Shown in pieces: positions 46,465 to 56,038 of a stretch of DNA of 62,432 nucleotides. Origin of the DNA: Balneolaceae bacterium (GTDB taxonomy: Bacteria; Bacteroidota; Rhodothermia; Balneolales; Balneolaceae); contig JAFIES010000137.1 of NCBI GenBank assembly GCA_020832415.1, positions 1 to 62,432 of the forward strand. The letters are read 5' to 3'. Under the pieces are notes generated by a model. It was not told the DNA's origin. It saw only the letters and a list, made by a program, of their open reading frames with translations, and ran no database searches. Positions within the stretch are counted from its first letter, which is position 1. Every line of letters begins with the position of its first letter. Made by a program: the position numbers and the translations under genes.

Positions 46465-47492
46465 TTCGCAGCTTTTCCCGAAGTGTACTTCATGAACGCC
46501 ATCGTCTGTCGCATCAGCAAATTGACCGGTTACTGAATGAAAATTCCGGGAAGAAGTACCTTTCGGAAACAGTACAACAACTGGATAAAATTGGTTTTCT
46601 TCTCGAACTATCGGTGCTGTTCACCCAAAAAGGGGTTTGGTTCTTAGTACTCAAGGGACCACTACTTTCCCAGCGCATTTATAATGACCCTACCACAAGG
46701 CTATGGAAGGATTTTGATCTGCTAACGAAACCAGATCAGGTTACAACTTGTGTTACCCTTCTTTTAGATTTAGGCTTTCAACACGAAAAGGTGGATTGGC
46801 CGGAATCTGAAAAGCGCCGGGAGATGATTCTGCACTTTGGTAAAAATCTCGAGATGTATCACCCTGAAAAAGGGATTTCTGTAGAACTGCACTGGAAATT
46901 ATTCGATGATCGCCTTACAACATCAAAAAAGATGTGGAAATTGATTGATAATCACACAGAAGAAACTTCTTTTTCAGGCAAACCAATGAAACGTCTCTCT
47001 CTGGAATTTGAACTGCTCTATCTTGTAATTCATGGCAGCATACACGCCTGGTTTCGCCTGAAATGGCTCACTGATATCCGTGATCTGCTGCAAAGCCACT
47101 CTATTAATAAAGAAAAATTTCTGTTACTGACCAAAGAGCTGAGTGCTTCGAGATTTGTTTGTATATGCAACTATGTGCTTGCTGTCTATTTCCCTTCATC
47201 AAAACAGCTCCCATTAGATAAACAAATGGATTGCAAAAAACTGAGTGAATATGCACTCCGGGAAATGCGCAAAGAGACAGTGAAACCAAAATATAATTTC
47301 CCGGAAACAGTGCAGGCAATTCGCTATAAAATGGCACTTTCATCCGATATTCGATACAAACTGGACGTACTTCGCCTGGTAACCTTTGGCAAACCCGATC
47401 TGCAATTTAGCCGGATACCCGATCACCCTCTTTTCTTTTACCTGTTCCGCCCCTTTGGACTGCTGATCCGCAAATTTTACAAATCGCGCTAA
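46461..47492 (+). CDS. Nucleotidyltransferase-family protein (PF14907-like)
   Basis: I place the start at ATG 46461, overlapping the pdxH stop. The product has about 343 residues. The block VWFLVLKGPLLSQRIYNDPTTRLWKDFDLL contains the DxD-like catalytic strand of the uncharacterised nucleotidyltransferase family, and ISVELHWKLFDDR follows. Members are often encoded near capsule or peptide-modification genes, but no such genes are here. No transmembrane segment is present. The function is unknown. Confidence 0.78.
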   Translation: MIRSFSRSVLHERHRLSHQQIDRLLNENSGKKYLSETVQQLDKIGFLLELSVLFTQKGVWFLVLKGPLLSQRIYNDPTTRLWKDFDLLTKPDQVTTCVTLLLDLGFQHEKVDWPESEKRREMILHFGKNLEMYHPEKGISVELHWKLFDDRLTTSKKMWKLIDNHTEETSFSGKPMKRLSLEFELLYLVIHGSIHAWFRLKWLTDIRDLLQSHSINKEKFLLLTKELSASRFVCICNYVLAVYFPSSKQLPLDKQMDCKKLSEYALREMRKETVKPKYNFPETVQAIRYKMALSSDIRYKLDVLRLVTFGKPDLQFSRIPDHPLFFYLFRPFGLLIRKFYKSR

Positions 47493-47553
47493 TTAGTGTG
47501 AACTGCTAAAAAGCACTATTTTTAAATCTTCATCTCACAAATCATCAATCAAC

Positions 47554-48930
47554 GTGTCAGAAATCAACCAAAAACCGCCCATCGCTGCAATTGCAACTCC
47601 TGTTGGTGAAGGGGGTATTGCGGTCATTCGCATTTCCGGAAATGGTGCCATACAAAAAGCTGCCAACTGCTTTAAAGGTGCTGATCTGACCGCGGTAAAA
47701 TCACACACGGTACATTTTGGCAGAATAACCGGCAAAGATGGTCGGGTGGTTGATGAAGTTCTTGCAACCGTATTCCTCTCTCCAAAATCGTATACGGGCG
47801 AAGATACCGTGGAGATCTCCTGCCATGGTGGTGTTTTGGTAACCCAGGCTGTACTGGAAGCCATTCTGGATCGTGGTGTTCGACCTGCTGAACCGGGCGA
47901 ATTTACCCAGCGAGCCTTTCTGAATGGAAAACTAGATCTGGATCAGGCTGAGGCGGTGGCCGATCTCATCCACGCTAAAAGTATAAAAGCCGTTGATGCT
48001 GCCAACCAGCAGCTTGAAGGGAGACTTGGAGAGCATATTAAACTATTTCGTCAACAGATTATTGAAGCAACAGCTATGGTGGAACTGGAGCTCGATTTTA
48101 TTGAAGAAGATGTAGAGTTTGCCAATAAAGAGCAGCTTCGCAAGCTACTCGTCGAAGTAAACGGGGAAATTTCAAACCTTCTCGATACGTACGAAACAGG
48201 CCGCCTTGTTAAAGACGGGGTCAAAACGGTGTTTATCGGCCGCCCAAATGCGGGTAAATCAACTCTGCTCAATACACTCATTGGTACCGATCGCGCAATT
48301 GTAACTGATATTGCGGGTACTACGCGCGATACGATTGATGCCGACTGGAGCTACGACGGCATTCTCTTCAAACTGATTGATACCGCAGGACTGCGCGATA
48401 CGGAAGACCTGATAGAAGCTGAGGGAGTGAAGCGATCTCAAAAAGCTTTTGAACAGGCCGATCTCGTTGTTTATCTGAAAGACCTCTCCAAACCGATAGA
48501 CAGTACTGAACGATCGGAAATTGCCGGTTTCCAAAAACGGGCTGATACAACTCCGTTTCTTCTGATTGGCACAAAAATCGATCTGCAAAAGAAATCCGAA
48601 GATGAACGATTGCATTTTGATCTGAAAATCTCTGCTCTGGAGGGAGAGAACATCAGCACTTTAAAAAAACTGATGAAACAGCGGGCGCTCGAAAATAAAG
48701 ATTATGACACATCAAGCCTGCTTGTTACGTCAACCCGCCACAGAGATGCCCTGCAAAAAGCACGCGAAAATGTAACACGTGCAATCTCAGCTCTCGACCA
48801 GGGGCTAACCGGTGATTTCCTCTCCATCGACCTTCGAACAGCCCTCAAAGAGCTGGGTACCATCACCGGAGAAATTACAAATGAAGACATTTTAAGCTCA
48901 ATATTTTCAAGATTTTGTATCGGAAAATAA
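47554..48930 (+). CDS. mnmE: tRNA modification GTPase MnmE
   Basis: This 458-residue protein starts with the family beginning [20 protein letters not shown] (formyl-THF-binding domain). It has the G domain (about 220-380) with [30 protein letters not shown] and GTKIDL, and ends with the essential C-terminal CIGK. With MnmG it modifies U34 of certain tRNAs. The start is GTG at 47554. MnmG is not in the window. Confidence 0.97.
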   Translation: MSEINQKPPIAAIATPVGEGGIAVIRISGNGAIQKAANCFKGADLTAVKSHTVHFGRITGKDGRVVDEVLATVFLSPKSYTGEDTVEISCHGGVLVTQAVLEAILDRGVRPAEPGEFTQRAFLNGKLDLDQAEAVADLIHAKSIKAVDAANQQLEGRLGEHIKLFRQQIIEATAMVELELDFIEEDVEFANKEQLRKLLVEVNGEISNLLDTYETGRLVKDGVKTVFIGRPNAGKSTLLNTLIGTDRAIVTDIAGTTRDTIDADWSYDGILFKLIDTAGLRDTEDLIEAEGVKRSQKAFEQADLVVYLKDLSKPIDSTERSEIAGFQKRADTTPFLLIGTKIDLQKKSEDERLHFDLKISALEGENISTLKKLMKQRALENKDYDTSSLLVTSTRHRDALQKARENVTRAISALDQGLTGDFLSIDLRTALKELGTITGEITNEDILSSIFSRFCIGK

Positions 48931-49123
48931 ACCATTTTATATCAACTTCATTAACCGCATATCAGTAATTTTTATTTGAACTGAAACCAATAACAGGTAA
49001 ATAACATTATGGTAGCTGGAATTTGAGAATCTTTACTCTTACCTGTTAAAGTTTTCACTACTGACATTAATTATTATCCGATATATAAAACATCGAACAT
49101 TTAAATTGTGACCCATTAGCATC

Positions 49124-50488
49124 ATGAATAAAAAAATCCTTTTAAATGAGACCGACATTCCCACACACTGGTACAATATTGTTGCGGATATGCCCAACAA
49201 GCCCCTTCCCCCGCTGAATCCAAAAACAAAACAGCCTGCCGGTCCTGATGATTTAAGCCCTATTTTTCCTATGGGACTGATTGAGCAGGAAGTTTCAGCT
49301 GAGCAGTACATTGAAATCCCGGACCAAGTTCGTGAAATCTACAAAATATGGCGCCCCACTCCATTATATCGTGCTACGGGCCTTGAGAAAATACTCGACA
49401 CCCCTGCAAAAATTTACTATAAGTATGAAGGCGTGAGCCCGAGCGGATCACATAAACCAAATACTGCCGTGCCTCAGGCTTACTACAATAAACAAGAGGG
49501 TGTAAAGAGTATCACCACAGAAACAGGAGCCGGACAGTGGGGAACTGCACTTGCATTTGCATGCGCACAGTTTGGTTTGAATTGTGAAGTCTATATGGTA
49601 CGAATCAGCTACGATCAAAAGCCCTATAGGAAAATCATGATGAACACTTTTGGGGCAGATGTCTATCCTTCGCCGAGCAACCGTACAGAAGCAGGGCGCA
49701 GAATTCTCGAGAAGACACCCGATACAAGCGGCAGTCTTGGTATTGCAATTTCCGAGGCAATCGAACGGGCTGTAGGGGACGAACAGACAAAATATTCACT
49801 CGGTTCGGTATTAAACCATGTACTTCTCCACCAAACAATCATTGGCCAGGAAACCATCAAGCAGCTCGAATATGCGGGTGATTACCCTGATGTGGTTGTG
49901 GCACCTCTTGGCGGTGGATCTAACTTTGCGGGCATCTCATTTCCCTTTTTGAAAAACAATTTAACGGACGACAAAAAGACCCGCTTTGTTGCCGTTGAAC
50001 CTGCATCTTGCCCCAAGCTTACTCGCGGTAAATTCATGTACGATCACGGAGATTCTGCCGGCTACACACCACTCCTGCCGATGTATACTCTTGGCCACAA
50101 TTTTACACCGGCTGCAATCCACGCAGGTGGCCTGAGATACCACGGCGCAAGTGTGCTCTGCAGCCAGTTACTGAAAGACGACCTCATTGAAGCGACCGCC
50201 CTGCAACAGCTCGAATGCTTTGAAGCAGGAGTTATTTTTGCCAAGGCTGAAGGGATTATTTCAGCACCCGAAGCTACCCACGCTATTGCACAAGTGATTC
50301 GCGAGGCAAACCGTGCCAAAGAAGAGGGCACCGAAAAGACGATTTTATTCAACCTTTGCGGACACGGCTTTGTAGATATGGCAGCTTATGATGACTATTT
50401 TGCCGGTAAATTGAGTGATCATGAGATTGGAGATGAATCGATTGCATCAAATATCAGTGAAATCGAAGAGCTGCAGCCGCAGGGATAG
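49124..50488 (+). CDS. Tryptophan synthase beta chain-like protein TrpB2
   Basis: At 454 residues this is longer than TrpB1 and matches TrpB2 ([13 protein letters not shown], then PLPPLNPKT). The PLP lysine lies in SGSHKPN near residue 110, and the phosphate-binding loop is GGGSNFAGI near 265. TrpB2 converts indole and serine or uses alternative substrates, generally without TrpA. No trpA or other trp gene is next to it. A long hairpin (50514-50550) follows 25 bases after the stop. Confidence 0.92.
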   Translation: MNKKILLNETDIPTHWYNIVADMPNKPLPPLNPKTKQPAGPDDLSPIFPMGLIEQEVSAEQYIEIPDQVREIYKIWRPTPLYRATGLEKILDTPAKIYYKYEGVSPSGSHKPNTAVPQAYYNKQEGVKSITTETGAGQWGTALAFACAQFGLNCEVYMVRISYDQKPYRKIMMNTFGADVYPSPSNRTEAGRRILEKTPDTSGSLGIAISEAIERAVGDEQTKYSLGSVLNHVLLHQTIIGQETIKQLEYAGDYPDVVVAPLGGGSNFAGISFPFLKNNLTDDKKTRFVAVEPASCPKLTRGKFMYDHGDSAGYTPLLPMYTLGHNFTPAAIHAGGLRYHGASVLCSQLLKDDLIEATALQQLECFEAGVIFAKAEGIISAPEATHAIAQVIREANRAKEEGTEKTILFNLCGHGFVDMAAYDDYFAGKLSDHEIGDESIASNISEIEELQPQG

Positions 50489-50513
50489 CCTTGCTGAACA
50501 CCGAATATGAAAT

Positions 50514-50550
50514 TACGGGTATTGCATGTGATGTTCATGTAATACCCGTA
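50514..50550 (+). terminator. Long hairpin after trpB2-like gene, T-run absent
   Basis: TACGGGTATTGCATG (50514-50528) pairs with CATGTAATACCCGTA (50536-50550) in a 15-bp stem with one G-T pair and a 7-base loop. A T tract is missing, so this is either a Rho-assisted or weak terminator or a structure that protects the 3' end of the mRNA. Confidence 0.5.
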
Positions 50551-50895
50551 CCTGTATAACGGATACTCATACAATTAAAGGAGTTTCCACATCGCCAACA
50601 ATTCACGGCCCCGTTTGAATGGGCATAATTTGACCGGAACTTATCAAGTATGATCTGATAATTTGATCTATAGCAGGCTGTTCTGGTATCACGCATTCTT
50701 GATTATATTGGCTCATTGTTTTTTCGGTAATTTTTTATTCCTGACAAAATTTTACTGGAATATTGGTCTGCATTCAACCTGCTTTTTCAAAAGATTTAAG
50801 CTTTCAATGACGGCAAATTTTCTATCTTATATTAGTTTATGCTTTATGCATCAGTTAATCTAAGATTACTATTTCAACTACAATATCTGATTCAA
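50551..50895. other. Intergenic region before a small lipoprotein gene
   Basis: About 345 bases of AT-rich sequence. A TTG-initiated frame of 66 codons at 50663-50863 has poor composition (Phe/Leu-rich, many rare starts) and overlaps the start region of the lipoprotein gene, so I do not call it. I see no tRNA, strong dyad or repeat. Confidence 0.45.
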
Positions 50896-51375
50896 ATGTC
50901 CATAAAACCACTATTCATTCTATTAGGTTTTGTTCTATTGGCTGGAATATTAGTCATAAACTGCTCTAGGGAACCTGATGCCGAGCCCATACAGGAGGCT
51001 GTGATACCTTACGACATTGACACGATTGATTTTACTGTTTTGCGACAATGGAGACCGAATGACAACCCGGCAGCTTTGGGCCTGGAAGTGCTGATTGGGG
51101 AAGAGGGCGCTGTTTATGAGAATATCATTCAGATGGTTCGTGAACTGGGGAGTAATGCACAAATTTCCCTCATCAGGGTTTTCCAGGATGAACAGGCCTG
51201 GAGAGAATCGAGAACTTCTAACTTTACAGAGATCTACGACCGGGGTTACCTCGCATTTTACATCAAAAACAGAACCGGTAGCGGGGCTTACAGCGGGCTT
51301 CATGAAATTCGCTGGTTCCAGCAGGAAGGCGAGCTTGAGGAGTTGAATGGCACCACCACAACATTTGTGAACTGA
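50896..51375 (+). CDS. Small putative lipoprotein
   Basis: I choose ATG 50896 over 50839 because it gives a clean signal, MSIKPLFILLGFVLLAGI followed by LVINC. The -1 residue is Asn rather than the usual Gly/Ala/Ser, so lipidation is less sure than export. The mature domain of about 135 residues is rich in charged residues and ends GTTTTFVN. I do not recognise it. It stands between trpB2 and the cysE-cysM pair on the same strand with about 110 bases on its right. Confidence 0.6.
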   Translation: MSIKPLFILLGFVLLAGILVINCSREPDAEPIQEAVIPYDIDTIDFTVLRQWRPNDNPAALGLEVLIGEEGAVYENIIQMVRELGSNAQISLIRVFQDEQAWRESRTSNFTEIYDRGYLAFYIKNRTGSGAYSGLHEIRWFQQEGELEELNGTTTTFVN

Positions 51376-51485
51376 TCTGATTATTGACCATCCTTACATT
51401 TTCGTGGTTTGATGAATCGTCTGAAGCACGTTTTCTGTTTATATTGAAAGTCATCAGTTAATAAATTACCTCCGGTGCATTCAAT

Positions 51486-52316
51486 ATGAACCTTCCAAAA
51501 TCATTCGCCAAAGATCTGCTGCTCGCTCATGAAAATGCCTTTATGTGCCCGCCACCGGATATGGTCGTAAAGTTTTTCAACGATCTGCTGGGGCTTCTTT
51601 TCCCGGAGTTTGCCATTATAAGGTGCACCTCAGAAAAAGAGATCTCTATGCGGCTTGAACGGCTTCAAACAGTTTTCAGAAACATTCTGAACCAGAACAA
51701 AGAGTGCCTGAAAAGTGCTGAAACCGGCATTGAAACCAAACTCTTTTTTGAGCTGCCGGGAATCCGGGAAGCTCTGCTGCTCGATATCGATGCAATGTAT
51801 ATGGGTGATCCCGCCGCAAAAAGCACTGCTGAGGTTATTCGCACCTATCCGGGATTTTATGCCATTGCAGCACACCGTATTGCTCACTTCCTTGAGTCGC
51901 TTGGTATAAAATTAATTCCGCGTATCATTTCAGAACATGCCCACCGCCAAACCGGCATCGACATCCATCCCGGCGCTAAAATCGGCACCTATTTCTGTAT
52001 CGATCACGGAACCGGCGTTGTAATTGGTGAAACAACTGAAATCGGTTCGCATGTAAAAATCTACCAGGGTGTTACTCTTGGCGGCCTCAGTGTAAAAAAG
52101 GAAGATGCTAAAGTAAAACGGCATCCCACCATAGAAGATCATGTGGTTCTCTACTCAGGAGCCACTATTTTGGGTGGTGATACAGTCATCGGGAAGGGCA
52201 GCATTATTGGGGGAAATGTTTGGCTTACCCGGAGTGTGCCGGCGGGATCAAAAATCTACTATAAAGCAAAAATGACGAATAGTGATGGCGATACAGACAC
52301 CATTACCGTTAAGTAA
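51486..52316 (+). CDS. cysE: Serine O-acetyltransferase
   Basis: In this 276-residue protein a helical N-terminal half (about 1-120) is followed by left-handed beta-helix hexapeptide repeats ([47 protein letters not shown]). The catalytic His/Asp pair lies in [10 protein letters not shown] and DHGTG. It makes O-acetylserine from serine and acetyl-CoA. The cysteine synthase gene follows 47 bases downstream, giving a compact cysteine biosynthesis pair. The N-terminus resembles the longer plant/EpsC-like subgroup. Confidence 0.94.
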   Translation: MNLPKSFAKDLLLAHENAFMCPPPDMVVKFFNDLLGLLFPEFAIIRCTSEKEISMRLERLQTVFRNILNQNKECLKSAETGIETKLFFELPGIREALLLDIDAMYMGDPAAKSTAEVIRTYPGFYAIAAHRIAHFLESLGIKLIPRIISEHAHRQTGIDIHPGAKIGTYFCIDHGTGVVIGETTEIGSHVKIYQGVTLGGLSVKKEDAKVKRHPTIEDHVVLYSGATILGGDTVIGKGSIIGGNVWLTRSVPAGSKIYYKAKMTNSDGDTDTITVK

Positions 52317-52363
52317 TTTCTGTCTGTTTTAAGCACTACATTCAATCAACATCTCACAATATT

Positions 52364-53245
52364 ATGAAACTTGAAGAGCTGATCGGAAACACACCACTCG
52401 TTGAATTAGAGAAAATTCCCGTCAACAAAAAAGTAACAATCTACTGTAAACTGGAGGGGCAAAATCCCGGCGGAAGTGTGAAAGACCGCGCTGCAATGGG
52501 TATGATTTCAGGTGCTTTAGAACGAGGAGATGTAAAACCGGGCGATACACTTGTAGAGGCAACCAGCGGAAATACAGGAATCGCACTGGCAATGATTGCA
52601 GCTATGAAAGGGTTGAAAATGATCCTCCTGATGCCTGAAAATTCTACCGAAGAGCGGATCAAATCGATGAGAGCTTTTGGGGCTGAAGTGATTCTCACCC
52701 CGGCTGAAAAAACCATTGAGTACTCCCGTGAACTTGCCCAGAAAATGGCTGATGAAGAGGGGGATTTTCAACTGAACCAGTTTGCCAACCCGGATAACTA
52801 TCGCTACCACGAAAAAACCACGGGACCCGAAATCTGGCGGGATACCGGAGGAAAAATCACCCATTTTGTATCTGCGATGGGAACAACCGGAACCATTATG
52901 GGCGTTTCGCGCTATCTGAAATCCCAAAACCCAAACGTCCGGATCGTTGGCACGCAGCCTACGGAAGGCTCATCCATTCCGGGTATCAGGCGATGGTCGC
53001 CTGAGTTTTTGCCGAAAATTTTTGATGCAGAGAGAGTAGATCAAACTGTAGATGTTAGCCAGGCTGAAGCGACTGAAATGGCACGGAGAATGGCAACTGA
53101 AGAGGGCATTTTTGCCGGCATGAGCAGTGGAGGCGCGCTTGCTGCAGCTTTAAAAGTTGCCGCAGAACTGGAAGAGGGCGTGATTGTATGCATCACCTGC
53201 GACCGTGGCGATCGGTACCTGAGTTCGGATCTCTTTGGGGTATAG
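52364..53245 (+). CDS. cysM: Cysteine synthase (CysM-type)
   Basis: This 293-residue PLP enzyme has IGNTPLVELEK at the start, the PLP lysine in GGSVKDRAA near residue 41, the substrate loop TSGNTGIA near 68, the phosphate loop GTTGTIMG near 173 and SSGGALAAALK near the C-terminus. It replaces the acetyl of O-acetylserine with sulfide, or with thiosulfate in CysM types. The short length and lack of the CysK-type extra loop support CysM. It is cotranscribed with the upstream acetyltransferase gene. Confidence 0.93.
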   Translation: MKLEELIGNTPLVELEKIPVNKKVTIYCKLEGQNPGGSVKDRAAMGMISGALERGDVKPGDTLVEATSGNTGIALAMIAAMKGLKMILLMPENSTEERIKSMRAFGAEVILTPAEKTIEYSRELAQKMADEEGDFQLNQFANPDNYRYHEKTTGPEIWRDTGGKITHFVSAMGTTGTIMGVSRYLKSQNPNVRIVGTQPTEGSSIPGIRRWSPEFLPKIFDAERVDQTVDVSQAEATEMARRMATEEGIFAGMSSGGALAAALKVAAELEEGVIVCITCDRGDRYLSSDLFGV

Positions 53246-53301
53246 TATTTCCGCTATAACCCCGGCAAAAAGCTCTGGAATTCATTGCCCTCTTTATAAA
53301 A

Positions 53302-54546
53302 TTACTCATATCGAAGTGATTCCACAGGATCTACCCGGGACGCTTTAACTGCGGGAAAAATACCGGCAATCAGGCCAATCAAAACCAGAACGGTGATGGT
53401 AACAGCAACAGCTACTGCGGATATTTCCGGTTTACCCAAAAATTCCCCGGGACCATCGGTCATATTCAGGGCTAATACTCCCTGCACGATGGCTGTAGAA
53501 ATTGCCAGGCCGATAAAACCTCCAAGAAATGAGATAAAGAGTGATTCGAACATGAATTGAATGATAATGTGGATTTTCCTTGCACCAACTGCCAGTTTGA
53601 TGCCAATTTCCCGTGTGCGCTCCTTAACAATTACAAACATGATGTTTGCCACGCCCACTCCCGCAATCATCAGTGTGAAAAAGCCCACTGTGAAGAGGAA
53701 AATTTCGAGACCAGTATTTATCGTTCGGTTCATCTCCTCCTGCTCAATAAAATCCCACATCGGCAGTGCCTGTTCATCAGCCGGGTTGAACTTATATTTT
53801 GATGACATCAGTGAGCGGATGCCATCCACAATTTGTGGCTGCAGGGATGCATCGGCCGGCCTTACAAGAATAGAGTTTATATTTCTGTGGCCATATATAT
53901 TTCTGAAGGTTGTATATGGTATAATCGCCCTGTTTGCATCGGGCCCGAAGTTCATGGAAGTCTGCATTTTCGGCTTCATCACGCCAATTACCGTAAACGG
54001 ACTCCCATCCAGCCTTACCTCTTTGCCAACAGGGTCTTCATCACCAAAAAGACGCTCGGCAATATCATCACCCAGGAAAAGCACTCGCCTCATCTCAATC
54101 ACATCGCGTTCGTTGATGAATCGGCCGCCTGCTGCTGGGTACATGGTTCTCATCACTTCAAAATCGGGATTCACACCTTCCATGTACGTAGTGGTTGTAT
54201 TTCGTTCGGTTTGCAGCCGTGCACCTCCCCTGCCATACTGCGGACTCGAATATGCAATTCCCGGTACTGCCCTGTCGATCAGTGCCACATCATCTTCGGT
54301 GAATCGAATCAGCCGCCCCTCTGCTTGCCCTTCATACGGCATGCTGGTTTGTCCGCCAAAGACCATGATCACCTGATCACCCGCTCCAAGCATTCCCTCC
54401 AGCATTGAGTTTCCCAGGCCGCGGCCAAAAGCAAGCAGTAACACAACAGAAAGCGTACCCCACGCTATAGCTATAATCGTGAGCGATGAACGCAGCTTCT
54501 GTTTGTTTAAATCAATAAAAAATTCCCTGATAATTGTGAACCACAT
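53302..54546 (-). CDS. MacB-type ABC permease, second of pair
   Basis: This 414-residue protein has one N-terminal transmembrane helix (about 18-40), a periplasmic MacB-PCD-like domain (about 45-275) and three C-terminal helices. The FtsX block RTREIGIKLAVGARKIHI sits at the third-last helix boundary. No ATPase domain is fused, and none is in the window next to it. Together with a similar permease (54784-56010) and an HlyD adaptor it forms a minus-strand transporter operon, with a mobile element separating the two permease genes. Confidence 0.87.
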   Translation of the reverse strand: MWFTIIREFFIDLNKQKLRSSLTIIAIAWGTLSVVLLLAFGRGLGNSMLEGMLGAGDQVIMVFGGQTSMPYEGQAEGRLIRFTEDDVALIDRAVPGIAYSSPQYGRGGARLQTERNTTTTYMEGVNPDFEVMRTMYPAAGGRFINERDVIEMRRVLFLGDDIAERLFGDEDPVGKEVRLDGSPFTVIGVMKPKMQTSMNFGPDANRAIIPYTTFRNIYGHRNINSILVRPADASLQPQIVDGIRSLMSSKYKFNPADEQALPMWDFIEQEEMNRTINTGLEIFLFTVGFFTLMIAGVGVANIMFVIVKERTREIGIKLAVGARKIHIIIQFMFESLFISFLGGFIGLAISTAIVQGVLALNMTDGPGEFLGKPEISAVAVAVTITVLVLIGLIAGIFPAVKASRVDPVESLRYE

Positions 54547-54562
54547 ATTTTTATATGATTTA

Positions 54563-54763
54563 ATGTGAGTTCGATATAAAAATTTGAAAAAATAGCCTCC
54601 CCTCCTTCGTAAGGAGGGGCCGGGGGTGGTTACGGCTCTTAGAGAAGGGGTAAATGTTGAATAATTAGCGAATTAGCATGTTTCAACCACCCCTAAATCC
54701 CCTCCTTGAAAAGGAGGGGACTTACTGATTGCCATATTCAAAGAGTTTATATCGTATTCACGT
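54563..54763. mobile_element. MITE-like element, copy 2
   Basis: This 201-bp element has ends ATGTGAGTTCGATATAAA (left) and the near-complement TTTATATCGTATTCACGT (right), related to copy 1 at 30926-31099. A perfect 7-bp duplication TGATTTA flanks it (54556-54562 and 54764-54770). Inside, two local hairpins CCCCTCCTT-n3-AAGGAGGGG (54599-54619 and 54699-54719) and GGGGGTGGTT/AACCACCCC make the interior symmetrical. It has no coding capacity. It sits between two permease genes, 20 bases after one stop and 17 before the next start. Confidence 0.83.
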
Positions 54764-54783
54764 TGATTTAGGTTATTGATTAC

Positions 54784-56010
54784 TTACCTCAGGCATTCAA
54801 CAATATCCAGCCTTGATGCCCGCCAGGCAGGCAAAAGCCCCGATGCAAAACCCACAAATCCCAGCACCACAAATGCAATGAGGCCTACTTCAGGTGAAAA
54901 GTGTGGTGAGCCAACAAACTCCTGAATCGGCAGGTTTTGGGTTGCCTGAATAAGAAGCCAACCCGTAAAATATCCGGCTGCCGCACCTATTCCCACAATC
55001 ATAAATGTCTCCAGGAAAAATTGAGACATGATATGATGCCTTCTTGCCCCGGCCGAACGCCGGATTCCAATCTCTTTCATCCTCTCCTGAACCACCACAA
55101 ACATGATGTTCGCCACACCTATTCCACCTACGGCCAGAGTAAAAAAGCCGATAATCCCCAGAAAACCGTTGATGCCTAAAAACAGCACATTGATCAGCGC
55201 CCAAAATTCATTGGTATCCCAAATATTGAGTGCATCTCTGTCGGTAGAATCAAACCGGTGTTTCCGTGCCATCACTTCGTAAATCTGATCCATGATTGCA
55301 GGAGCCAGTGCCGGATCGGTTGGAGTGTAGAGAATATTGTTGATGTAATCCGTACCCAGCATCACCGACATGGTTGTGGCAGGAATAAATGCCCTATCGT
55401 AATCGCGCTGGGAGTAGGATGAGTTTTGAATTTTATCCTGCATCACGCCAATTACTGTGAATGGCGTTTGGTTTACCATCACCTGTTTGCCGACCGGATC
55501 TTCCTCACCAAAAAGATTTTCTGCCAGGCGATTTCCCAGAAAAACTACTCTGCGCCGCTCTTCTATGTCGGCATCGTTGAGCCAGCGGCCACCGGTCTCT
55601 TCGTAAATGTTGCGAATATCCGCATAAACGGGATAGACCCCTCCAAGTGATGAATTTCTTCTTCGCTCACCAACCGACATCTGAAATGAACGTATATACT
55701 CTGGAGTTACCACGTCCAGATCAGGTATTTGATCTTTCAGGAGCTGAGCATCGGCCTCCCGCATCCGAACGGGTCGGCCGATGCCGTAACCTTCGTACGC
55801 TTTTGTGGTCTGCCCGTTGAACATAATGGCAAGCTGATCGCCCATTCCGCGCATATTCAGTACGGTTTGATCGCGAAAACCAATGCCGAAAGCAAGCAGC
55901 AGAATAAGCGTTGCAGTTCCCCACATTATCCCAAAAATGGTAAGGAAACTGCGCAGCTTCTGGCTGTTTAAATTACGGTAGAGATCGGTTATGAGGTTTG
56001 TGATCGACAT
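54784..56010 (-). CDS. MacB-type ABC permease, first of pair
   Basis: This 408-residue protein follows the MacB permease plan: N-terminal helix about 20-42, a periplasmic domain of about 230 residues, then three C-terminal helices. The ERMKEIGIRRSAGARRHHIM block lies at the cytosolic loop. It is paralogous to the next gene on the strand (53302-54546) and weakly to the permease at 23975. It begins 28 bases after the HlyD-type gene. An ATPase must come from another locus. Confidence 0.88.
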   Translation of the reverse strand: MSITNLITDLYRNLNSQKLRSFLTIFGIMWGTATLILLLAFGIGFRDQTVLNMRGMGDQLAIMFNGQTTKAYEGYGIGRPVRMREADAQLLKDQIPDLDVVTPEYIRSFQMSVGERRRNSSLGGVYPVYADIRNIYEETGGRWLNDADIEERRRVVFLGNRLAENLFGEEDPVGKQVMVNQTPFTVIGVMQDKIQNSSYSQRDYDRAFIPATTMSVMLGTDYINNILYTPTDPALAPAIMDQIYEVMARKHRFDSTDRDALNIWDTNEFWALINVLFLGINGFLGIIGFFTLAVGGIGVANIMFVVVQERMKEIGIRRSAGARRHHIMSQFFLETFMIVGIGAAAGYFTGWLLIQATQNLPIQEFVGSPHFSPEVGLIAFVVLGFVGFASGLLPAWRASRLDIVECLR

Positions 56011-56038
56011 GGCAGTATTGAATGGTTGAGCAGAAACA

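Noticed and set aside
50663-50863. 66-codon TTG-initiated frame
   Set aside because: It is dominated by Phe, Leu and Cys, has no family resemblance, and runs into the better-supported lipoprotein start region.
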